Positions 52,504 through 60,383 of a stretch of DNA of 64,000 bases are shown here, piece after piece (within the stretch, counting starts at the first letter, position 1; every line of letters starts with the position of its first letter). This DNA is from Algorimicrobium sediminis (GTDB taxonomy: Bacteria > Bacteroidota > Bacteroidia > Flavobacteriales > Flavobacteriaceae), in assembly GCF_042684585.1 (NCBI RefSeq), contig NZ_JBHULS010000002.1:749616-813615 (forward strand). Direction: 5' to 3'. A model generated the notes under the pieces. The model made no database searches and had not been told where the DNA came from. It saw only the letters and a list, made by a program, of their open reading frames with translations. A program made the position numbers and the translations under genes.

Positions 52504-52534
52504 TTTTCTTTATGAATACAAACAAATATTAAAA

Positions 52535-53275
52535 ATGATTAAAATAAAAACCCTACTCGCACTATCAATTATATAGGTTTCTACTAATGTATGGGCACAG
52601 GACAAGAATGCTGTAATAACTTACGTTGGGGAAATAAATCAAAAATATGTTGATAGCTTTTTAATTGCTTTAGAAAATAATAAAGACGTTGAAATGGGTG
52701 TTAAACAACGCGTTGCAGACATGTACCGAAATGCGCAGCCACAAGATTTTGATTTGAATATTAAAGATAATGAGTCCTATTATTATTTAAAACCTTCATT
52801 GGAAATGGAAGAAGGTTATAATATTGGTAGTCTAGCTGATAAATCTCCGTATTATACAAATACAAGTACTGGCAAAATTATTCAATGGACGCCTAATCTG
52901 GGTTTTATTTCTCGTGAACCTTTAAAATGGGAAGTTACCAATAAAACATTAAAAATCGGGGGCTATGTTTGTTATCAAGCTATTGCTACAGAGAGGCTAT
53001 ACAGTAGAAAAGGATTTTACTATAACAGGCAGGTTATTGCCTGGTTTGCTCCAGAATTACCATTGAATTTTGGGCCTAGTAATTATAGTGGTTTACCTGG
53101 TTTAGTTTTAGAAATTCAAAGAGATATGTTTACTTTAACTGCTACATCAATTATCTTAAACCCTGAAAAGGAGGTGAAAATTATTAGACCTGAAGAAAAT
53201 AGCAAAATTTTAACCGAAGAAGAATCACATAACATAATTGGCGATTTGGAGGCAGAACGGAAAAAAGGGAATTAA
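52535..53275 (+). pseudogene. GLPGLI-family protein gene with nonsense codon in the signal peptide
   Basis: The frame begins at ATG 52535 (MIKIKTLLALSII), meets TAG at 52574-52576, and continues in frame through VSTNVWAQDKN to the normal end at 53275. The signal peptide is thus cut by one stop (a CAG-to-TAG change would explain it). The body carries the family signature NYSGLPGLVLEI at about 53089-53124. Exported proteins of unknown role, often next to OMP_b-brl TonB-type receptors, as here. An internal ATG at 52694 could make only a signal-less fragment. Confidence 0.85.
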
Positions 53276-53312
53276 TTATTTTAGTTCAATAATTTGTTTA
53301 GAGTTTAATCTT

Positions 53313-55963
53313 ATGAAGAAAACCCAAATATTATTATTGCTTTTGTTGGTATGTAAGTTATCTGGTTTTTCGCAAAGTACCTTAAAAGGGACAGTAAAAG
53401 ATAGTTTGCAAAAACCTTTGCAAAATGCCAATATTATTGCCCAACCTCAAGATTCTCTAAAAAGAATGAAATTTGCTATTACGGATGAACTAGGTCGTTA
53501 TCAATTAGAATTGGAAAATAGTGTATACGAGATCACAATAAGTTTTTTAGGCTATGCTTCATATAAGTTTAATACGGATTCTAAAAAGGACACTACGAAA
53601 AATATTGAGTTAAAAGAGCAGGATAACAGATTAGATGAAGTGTTTATAGAATTACCTGTAATGGTTAAAAAAGATACTATTACCTACAATGTAGATAAAT
53701 TTTTAACAGGTAATGAACGTAAACTAAAAAATATTCTTAATAATCTACCAGGTGTTGCGGTTGAAAAAGACGGAACTATTACTGTAAACGGAAAAAAGTG
53801 ACTACCATGCTTGTGGAAGGAAAAACGTTTTTCGGAGGCGGTTCTAAATTAGCCATCGATAATATTCCTGCAAATGCCGTTGATAAAATTGAAGTTATAG
53901 ATAACTATAATGAAATAGCTTTTTTAAAAGATTTGGTGGATAGTGAGGAAATGGCTATGAATGTTCAGTTAAAGCAGGATAAGAAGGATTTTGTTTTTGG
54001 AGATATTGAAGTAGGAAAAGGGAATCAAGATTTTTATAAAGCTCATAGTAATATGTTTTACTACAGTCCGAAAACTGATATCAATTTTATTGGTAATCTC
54101 AATAATACAGCCGAGCAGGTGTTAACTTACAAAGACTATTTTGAATTTTAAGGTGGGCTTAACGAAGCTTTTAAAGAAGGAAGTACTGTATTTGATACTA
54201 GTAATAAAGATTTTCTTCAATTATTAGAAAATAGAGATGTCATTAAAAGCCAGAATCAATTAGCCGCATTAAATATTAGCCAAGAAATTAATAATAAACT
54301 AAATGTTCAAGGCTATGGTATTTTTTCTAAAACCAAAGATGATACTTTCAATCAGACCTTTAATCAATACAATAATTTTAATGAATTAAAGGACGATTTT
54401 GATAATACGAATAGCACGTTCGGTATCGGAAATTTAAATTTTAAGTATTTACCCAATTTAACCGAACAATGGAATTTTAAAACACAATTTAAAGGGTCAG
54501 GTTTAAAAAATAACAATACTATAAATTCATTGATAGGTGTTTCCAATAGTAGATTTTTTAACCGTCAAGATTTAGATGCTATATTTTTAAACCAAAATAT
54601 AGAATGGCATAAAAAAGCATCTAAAAAGCATACCTTTTCATTTGCGGCCGATTTTGTTTATGATAAAAATAATTCGACAACTTTCTGGGAAAGTAATGAC
54701 GCTATTTTAGATGGTTTAATTCCAGTTATTGATGAAGCTGTTATTAAGTTGAATCAATTAAAGGAAACTAAAAGTACTAATTTTAATCTCTATTTTAAAT
54801 ATTATTGGGTGCTAAACAAAAATAATCATATTTATACGACCATTGGGAATAGCTATTTAAACCAATTTTTTTACACCAACGACAGTCAAGAACTTTTAGA
54901 TGGTACTATTAATAATTTCAATTCCTCTGGTTTTGGTAATGATCTGAATTTTAGTTTGAATGATCTCTTTCTTGGTCTTAATTATAAATTTAAAACAGGA
55001 ATTTTCACATTCAATCAGGGTGCTTTTTTTCACGCTTACAATTGGGATTTAGACAATGAATCGAAAATAACAAAAAATAAATTTGTCATTTTACCTAATT
55101 TTACAGCTAAAATAGATTTTAATACTTCAAAGAGATTACAGTTTAATTATGACCTTAAAACATCCTTTTCCGATGTGTCTAAATTTGCTAACCAGTTTTA
55201 TTTACAAAGTTATAATTCAGTTTTTAAAGGTAACGAAGAATTAGAAAATGAACTGTATCATGTATTGAGTTTAGGTTATAGGAAATTCAGCACGTATAGA
55301 GGTGTTATGTTATATGCTAACGCTAGATATACTAAAAAAATAGATGGTGTATTAAATATGGTCAATTATGTAAATGCCAATCAGTTTGTGAGTGTTGTAA
55401 TGTTAAAAAACCCTTCCGAAAATTGGCAAATCATGGGGAATATTAGTAAAAAGATTAAAAAAATAAAATTTGGTTTGGGTTTAAGCTATAATGGTAGTAA
55501 CTATCTTCAACAAATAGATGGTTTTTTCCAAAACAGTAGAAACAACCAGACAGGATTGAATGTGACCGCCAAAACACTATATAAAAATTTTCCAACGGTA
55601 GAAATTGGATATAAACATGACATTGGCAACTATACTTCGGGTAATATGAAAGCAGAATTTATAACAAATAAACCATTTATTAATATAGATTACGACTTTT
55701 TAAACGGATTTATTTTCTCACTCGATTATAACATGTATCGGTATAAAAATAAATCATTCAATCAAAACAGTACTTATGATTTGGCGAATATGTCCTTGTA
55801 TTACAGACATGAGAATAGTGCTTGGAGTTTTAAAATAGAATCAAATAATGTGTTTGATGTCCAATTTAGGAGACAAAATAGTTTTTCAGCTTACATTATT
55901 TCGGATTCAAAAACCTATATAATGCCACAAACACTTATGTTTACTTTGGGGTACAATTTATAA
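53313..55963 (+). pseudogene. TonB-dependent receptor-like outer-membrane gene with frameshift and nonsense codon
   Basis: Originally about 880 codons. Part 1 (53313-53801): signal peptide ending SGFSQ and carboxypeptidase-like repeat (LKGTVKDSLQKPLQNANII), then plug start NNLPGVAVEKDGTITVNGKK, stopped by TGA. Part 2 resumes one base back at 53798 (VTTMLVEGKTFFGGGSKLA). A TAA at 54149 follows YFEF, and the same frame runs on to 55963 with barrel sequence ending MFTLGYNL. The frameshift falls on A-AAA-AAG. With two lesions, plus one in the gene before it, this locus is decaying. Confidence 0.88.
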
Positions 55964-55980
55964 GAGGCGATGGTATACAT

Positions 55981-56018
55981 AAAAAAACCACGATTCTTTT
56001 TTAAGAAATCGTGGTTTT
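55981..56018. terminator. Bidirectional terminator between the pseudogene and tsf
   Basis: AAAAACCACGATT / AATCGTGGTTTTT stem. Serves the plus-strand pseudogene and minus-strand tsf. Confidence 0.85.
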
Positions 56019-56074
56019 TAATCTATTATTTTCAGTGAGTAATCAGCGAAAATTAGGGTGTTAGTAGTTTAAAA

Positions 56075-57040
56075 TTAACCTACGGTTACACGTTTAAAAT
56101 CTGTTATGGCAACATCGCCAAAAGATGCTACATACTGTGCAACAGTTTGTTTTTCATCCTTAATAAAACGCTGATCCAATAAACATTGTTCTTGATCCAA
56201 CGTGGTATTATCTGAAATGAAACGCTCCATTTTACCTGGTAAAATACGGTCCCAAATTTGTTCTGGTTTGCCTTCAGCTTTTAATTCTGCTTTGGCATCG
56301 GCTTCAGCTTGCGCTAAAACTTCAGGCGTTAATTGCGCCATAGAAATGTATTTAGGGACGTTTTTAAGTGTTTTACCCAAACGACCTAATTCAATGTTAT
56401 CTTTTTCTATAACGGCAATACGTGCTTCTGTTTCCGCTGCTATGTAAGCAGGATCAAAATCTTTGTAAGATAATGAGGTTGCTCCCATAGAGGCTACTTG
56501 CATACTTAAGTCTTTAACCAGTGTATCTGCTTTTTCTACAGGCTGCGATAAACCAACTAAAGCAGCAATTTTGTTAATGTGAACATACTGCCCAACATAA
56601 GGTGCTTCTAATTTTTCGAATGCAGTTATTTCTAGTTTTTCGCCAATAACGCCAGTTTGTTCTACTAGCTTTTCAGCAACGGTCATACCGTTAAAATCGC
56701 TTTCTAATAGGGCTTCTTTAGTATCGAAATTTAAGGCATGGTTTGCTAGTTCGTTTGCTAATGCTAGGAAGCTTTCGTTTTTACCAACAAAGTCTGTTTC
56801 GCAACCAAGAACAAGCGCAACACCAAGTGTATTGGTATCGTTAACTTTGGCTACTGCTGCACCTTCAGAGGACTCTCTGTCTGCTCTTTTTTCGGCAACT
56901 TTTTGTCCTTTTTTACGTAATACGTCAATGGCTTTGTCAAAATCGCCTTCAGCTTCTACTAAAGCTTTTTTGCAGTCCATCATACCTGCACCAGTGGCTT
57001 GTCTTAATTTATTTACTTCTGCGGCTGTTACTTTTACCAT
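56075..57040 (-). CDS. tsf: Translation elongation factor Ts
   Basis: 321 residues, nucleotide exchange factor for EF-Tu. N-terminal UBA-like domain with KLRQATGAGMMDCKKALVEAEGDFDKAIDVLRKKG (about 10-44), the EF-Tu contact TDFVGKNESFLALANELA (about 79-96), and two core subdomains; near the end MERFISDNTTLDQECLLDQRFIKDEKQTVAQY-like sequence is typical. Slightly longer than E. coli Ts, as usual in Bacteroidota. Downstream of rpsB with an intrinsic terminator between. Confidence 0.97.
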   Translation of the reverse strand: MVKVTAAEVNKLRQATGAGMMDCKKALVEAEGDFDKAIDVLRKKGQKVAEKRADRESSEGAAVAKVNDTNTLGVALVLGCETDFVGKNESFLALANELANHALNFDTKEALLESDFNGMTVAEKLVEQTGVIGEKLEITAFEKLEAPYVGQYVHINKIAALVGLSQPVEKADTLVKDLSMQVASMGATSLSYKDFDPAYIAAETEARIAVIEKDNIELGRLGKTLKNVPKYISMAQLTPEVLAQAEADAKAELKAEGKPEQIWDRILPGKMERFISDNTTLDQEQCLLDQRFIKDEKQTVAQYVASFGDVAITDFKRVTVG

Positions 57041-57063
57041 AGCTTGATAATGTATTTTAATTT

Positions 57064-57116
57064 AAAAAAGTCGTTTAACGTGCTTTCTGTAAGGGAAGGG
57101 TATTAAACGACTTTTT
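57064..57116 (-). terminator. Partial terminator/attenuator between rpsB and tsf
   Basis: AAAAAAGTCGTTTAA / TTAAACGACTTTTT stem with a 24-nt loop in the 96-bp gap. A hairpin with T-run inside a co-oriented pair suggests that only some transcripts continue into tsf. Confidence 0.65.
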
Positions 57117-57136
57117 AGGTATTGTTTTACTTTAAT

Positions 57137-57898
57137 TTATTCTTCTTCTTCTTTAGCTACCTCTTTTTTAGCTTTAGGTGCATCTTTTTCGGCTTTAGGA
57201 GCGTCTTTTTCTGCTTTACGTTTAGCTAAACCTTCTGAAATAGCAGCTGCTACGTGGGTTAACACTTTGTCTATAGATTTTGAAGCGTCATCGTTTGCAG
57301 GTATTACATAATCCACTTGGCGTGGATCTGAATTGGTATCTACCATAGCAAAAATTGGAATGTTTAATTTTTGCGCTTCTTTAATAGCAATGTGCTCACG
57401 CTTAATGTCTACCACAAATAAAGCTGCTGGTAAGCGGGTCATATCGGAAATAGAGCCCAAGTTTTTTTCTAATTTAGCGCGCTGACGGTCTACTTGTAAA
57501 CGCTCTTTTTTAGAAAGGGAATTAAAGGTGCCATCTTTCTTCATTCTATCAATAGTAGCCATTTTTTTTACGGCTTTTCTAATAGTTACAAAGTTTGTAA
57601 GCATACCACCTGGCCATCTTTCAGTAATGTATGGCATGTTAATTTCCGATGCTTTTTCTGCTACAATATCTTTAGCTTGTTTTTTTGTGGCTACAAATAA
57701 AATTTTGCGTCCCGAAGCGGCAATTTTGCTTAAGGCATCGCCAGCTTCTTCTATTTTAGCTGCTGTTTTGTATAGGTTAATAATATGGATACCGTTACGC
57801 TCCATATACACGTAAGGCGCCATGTTTGGGTCCCACTTACGTGTTAGGTGTCCAAAGTGTACACCTGCTTCTAATAATTCTTTGACTTCTACTGCCAT
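57137..57898 (-). CDS. rpsB: 30S ribosomal protein S2
   Basis: 253 residues from MAVEVKELLEAGVHFGHLTRKWDP. An in-frame ATG 11 codons earlier lacks family similarity, so the inner start is preferred. Core motifs RNGIHIINLYKT, ERWPGGMLTNFVTIRKAV and VVDIKREHIAIKEAQKLNIPIFAMVDTNSDP are present. The C-terminal tail (about 228-253) is a low-complexity Lys/Glu/Ala repeat (KAEKDAPKAEKDAPKAKKE), longer than in E. coli. 187 bp after rpsI. Confidence 0.96.
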   Translation of the reverse strand: MAVEVKELLEAGVHFGHLTRKWDPNMAPYVYMERNGIHIINLYKTAAKIEEAGDALSKIAASGRKILFVATKKQAKDIVAEKASEINMPYITERWPGGMLTNFVTIRKAVKKMATIDRMKKDGTFNSLSKKERLQVDRQRAKLEKNLGSISDMTRLPAALFVVDIKREHIAIKEAQKLNIPIFAMVDTNSDPRQVDYVIPANDDASKSIDKVLTHVAAAISEGLAKRKAEKDAPKAEKDAPKAKKEVAKEEEE

Positions 57899-58084
57899 TT
57901 TGTAATAGTTTACGTTCTGTTGAATTAGCAATGATTTAGTGGTTCTTTTAATAATAAAAATTGCCTAAACCATTTAGATGCTAAACTAAATCCTGTTTTT
58001 ATATAAGGACAACAATAACTGTTTAAATTGTTTCTTTTTGTTACTATCCAATTATGTAGCGCCATAAGCGCCATGGATAAGCGA

Positions 58085-58471
58085 TTAACGTTTCGAGAAT
58101 TGGAATTTTTTACGCGCTTTTTTCTGACCGAATTTCTTACGCTCTACCATTCTTGGATCTCTAGTTAGCAAGCCTTCTGGCTTTAAAATTAATCTGTTTT
58201 CAGGGTCTAATTCGCACATAGCGCGCGAAACACCTAAACGGATTGCTTCTGCCTGACCTGTTATACCACCTCCATATACATTTACTGTAATATCAAAGTT
58301 GCTATCATTGTTAGTCATAACTAAAGGTTGCTTAATTTTGTACTGCAAAGTTGCTGTCGGAAAATAAGCCGTCATGTCTTTTTTATTAATCGTAATCTTG
58401 CCAGTTCCTTGGGCAAGGTATACACGAGCAACAGCCGTCTTTCTACGGCCAATTTTGTGAATTACTTCCAT
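58085..58471 (-). CDS. rpsI: 30S ribosomal protein S9
   Basis: 128 residues. IGRRKTAVARVYLAQGTGKITINKKD start and the basic C-terminus ending KKARKKFQFSKR, which reaches the P-site tRNA, are intact. Its ATG overlaps the rplM stop by one base (TAATG), so the two are translationally coupled. Confidence 0.97.
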   Translation of the reverse strand: MEVIHKIGRRKTAVARVYLAQGTGKITINKKDMTAYFPTATLQYKIKQPLVMTNNDSNFDITVNVYGGGITGQAEAIRLGVSRAMCELDPENRLILKPEGLLTRDPRMVERKKFGQKKARKKFQFSKR

Positions 58472-58926
58472 TAATTGAATTCGTTTAAGTTTATTGTTTT
58501 TGGCTTTTGCGCAGCATGTGCATGCTCGGCACCAACAACAACGTTAAGGTTACGGAATAAATTGGCACCTAATTTGTTTTTAGGTAACATTCCTTTTACT
58601 GATTTTTCTACTAACCTTGCTGGATCTTTTCCAAACAATTCTGTAGCAGTTAAACTTCTTTGACCACCTGGATAACCAGTATGACGGATGTAAGTTTTTT
58701 CCGACCACTTGTTACCTGTTAAGTTGATTTTTTCAGCGTTTATAACAATAACGTTATCACCGCAATCAACGTGTGGTGTGAAGTTAGGCTTATGTTTTCC
58801 TCTTAAAAGTTTTGCAACTTTAGAAGCTAAACGGCCCAATGTTTGACCTTCAGCATCAACTAAAACCCACTCTTTGTTTACAGTAGCTTTGTTGGCTGAA
58901 ATCGTTTTGTAGCTTAATGTGTCCAC
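58471..58926 (-). CDS. rplM: 50S ribosomal protein L13
   Basis: 151 residues. WVLVDAEGQTLGRLASKVAKLLRGKHKPNFTPHVDCGDNVIVINAEKI (about 21-68) and GMLPKNKLG (about 112-120) are diagnostic. First gene of the rplM-rpsI-rpsB-tsf order, with a strong promoter and a short structured leader upstream. Confidence 0.97.
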   Translation of the reverse strand: MDTLSYKTISANKATVNKEWVLVDAEGQTLGRLASKVAKLLRGKHKPNFTPHVDCGDNVIVINAEKINLTGNKWSEKTYIRHTGYPGGQRSLTATELFGKDPARLVEKSVKGMLPKNKLGANLFRNLNVVVGAEHAHAAQKPKTINLNEFN

Positions 58927-58937
58927 ACTTATTAATT

Positions 58938-58973
58938 TTTCTAATTAAACATTCCTCTCTTTAAAAGAGTTTG
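58938..58973 (-). promoter_or_regulatory. rplM leader with small hairpin
   Basis: The predicted 43-nt leader contains CTCTTT-T-AAAGAG followed by GAGGAATG. Small ribosomal-protein leaders of this kind are known for L13 in Bacteroidota; similarity to that class is a suggestion, not tested. Confidence 0.35.
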
Positions 58974-59004
58974 CAAATTTACGATTATATATTTGATTAA
59001 CAAA
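58974..59004 (-). promoter_or_regulatory. Consensus promoter of the rplM operon
   Basis: Minus strand: TTTG (59004-59001), 19-bp spacer, TAAATTTG (58981-58974), one of the best matches in the window to the Bacteroidota promoter. Predicted start about 58969, leader about 43 nt. The rest of the 350-bp gap to 59323 shows nothing clear except a -7-like TAGTTTTA at 59294 for the next plus-strand gene. Confidence 0.7.
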
Positions 59005-59323
59005 CAGTGTGATTACTTATTTTTAATAACCTTGTTAATATCTTTTTTTATTAGGGGTTTGATTCTGAGTGGATTGCTTAGTTCATAGGCTTTAAAATGC
59101 CTATTTCCTGCGCTCAATTACCTTGTTACTTACGTTTTTCAGCTATTATGGTTTGCTAACCTGCACATAGGTGTTGTGTTTTCTTTCTTTTGCTTGTTGG
59201 TGCAATGGGGTTCGTGTAAAAAGGATAGTTTAAAACGTGCTTGTTTTTTGTTTTTTTATGACAAATGCCATGTTTTTTAGCTTTTTTTTAGGCTAGTTTT
59301 ACAAAAAATTTAAATTAAAAATT

Positions 59324-59626
59324 ATGGCAGTTATTATGTACGTGGATTTTCCACACAAAGGTAAATGGGGCGATGCGTTAGCGCAAGAAATGACACAACT
59401 TATTGAGAGTATTGTTGAAGAACCTGGATTTATTTGGAAATTCTGGACGGAAAATAAAGACACGCAAGAGGCAGGTGGTGTTTATATGTTTGAAACAAAA
59501 GAAGCCGCCGAAAATTATTTGAATATGCATACCGAAAGATTGAAAAGTTTTGGGTATACCAACATTAGAAGCCGTATTTTTAATATTAACCAAAAGCTGT
59601 CCAAAATGGGTAAAGCACCTTTATAA
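59324..59626 (+). CDS. YdhR-like putative monooxygenase/ABM-domain protein
   Basis: 100 residues, single dimeric alpha/beta-barrel domain. AQEMTQLIESIVEEPGFIWKFWTENKDTQEAGGVYMFETKEAAENYLNMHTERLKSFG is close to the YdhR family, found in many bacteria and proposed to act on small aromatic compounds. No cofactor motif. Single-gene unit ended by the 59668 terminator. Confidence 0.82.
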   Translation: MAVIMYVDFPHKGKWGDALAQEMTQLIESIVEEPGFIWKFWTENKDTQEAGGVYMFETKEAAENYLNMHTERLKSFGYTNIRSRIFNINQKLSKMGKAPL

Positions 59627-59667
59627 TTGGACTGTTTTAATTAGGAGGTTGGGCAATAAGTTTGGCC

Positions 59668-59714
59668 AAAAAAAAAGCGATTACAAAACTTTTTGGAGTT
59701 ATGTAATCGCTTTT
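59668..59714. terminator. Bidirectional terminator between the YdhR-like and azurin genes
   Basis: AAAGCGATTAC / GTAATCGCTTT stem, 21-nt loop, with A-run before and T-rich after. Confidence 0.75.
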
Positions 59715-59740
59715 AGTGTAAGTATAGCGGTCTTTAATGC

Positions 59741-60256
59741 CTACTCCACAATAAAGGTGCCTTTCATTAAAGCATAGTGTCCTGGAAACGTACACATAAA
59801 GCTGTAAGTTCCTGGCGCTGGTGCTTCAAATTCGATGGTATCGCTTTGGCCGCCACCAATCATTTTAGTATACGCTATTATTTTGTCCGTCATGTCTGCC
59901 GGAATGTAATCATTATCTGCTGCCATAGCGCCTGCTTGACCAACAGCTGCTACGTCTGCATCCTGGGTTAATAACACCCAATTATGGCCCATAACTTCTT
60001 TTTTCATCTTACCAACATGCTTAAGCGTTAGCTTTACTTTTTGGCCCGCTTTTACGCGAATTTCACTCATGTTGTATTTCATTTGGTCGTTACTTTCAAT
60101 AACAACTACCGCCTGATTGGGGTCTGCAGCAGGAGCCTTTGTTTCAGCTGGTTTTTCTGTAGCTGCTTTTACAGGTTCTGATGCTTTTTCATTTTTTTTG
60201 TCGTTACCACAGCTAAAAGCTAAAGCGGCAAACATTACAACTAACAATTTTTTCAT
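59741..60256 (-). CDS. Azurin-type blue copper lipoprotein
   Basis: 171 residues from MKKLLVVMFAALAFSCGNDKK, with lipobox AFSC; an in-frame ATG 13 codons earlier is rejected because it would bury the signal. A charged Ala/Pro/Lys linker (about 20-50) tethers the cupredoxin domain. Copper ligands are complete: His in MGHNWVLL, then Cys, His, Met in FMCTFPGHYALM near the C-terminus. Probably a periplasmic or surface single-electron carrier. Confidence 0.93.
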   Translation of the reverse strand: MKKLLVVMFAALAFSCGNDKKNEKASEPVKAATEKPAETKAPAADPNQAVVVIESNDQMKYNMSEIRVKAGQKVKLTLKHVGKMKKEVMGHNWVLLTQDADVAAVGQAGAMAADNDYIPADMTDKIIAYTKMIGGGQSDTIEFEAPAPGTYSFMCTFPGHYALMKGTFIVE

Positions 60257-60383
60257 TTTTTTAAGTGTTTTTGTTATTAAATAAACTCTATGCAAATTTA
60301 CGAGTATTTTTGTTATTTGTTTACAGGCTTTTAGGGCTTTCTGTTAATTTTAACACGTTGTGTTTTTTACTATTTTTAAAAGG

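Larger units (their letters stand above)
51735..52534. other. 800-bp AT-rich gap with structured elements, flank of the pseudogene island
   Basis: No full gene. It contains a run of 19 T (52000-52018), a hairpin (52156-52183), a 49-codon frame rich in Cys near its end (52258-52407) and a long nested inverted repeat (52419-52503), each listed separately. The pyrH promoter should lie near 51740-51800. Confidence 0.6.

Noticed and set aside
51735..56074. Insertion sequence or phage as source of the pseudogene island
   Set aside because: No transposase, integrase or clear terminal inverted repeats with target-site duplication could be found around the island.
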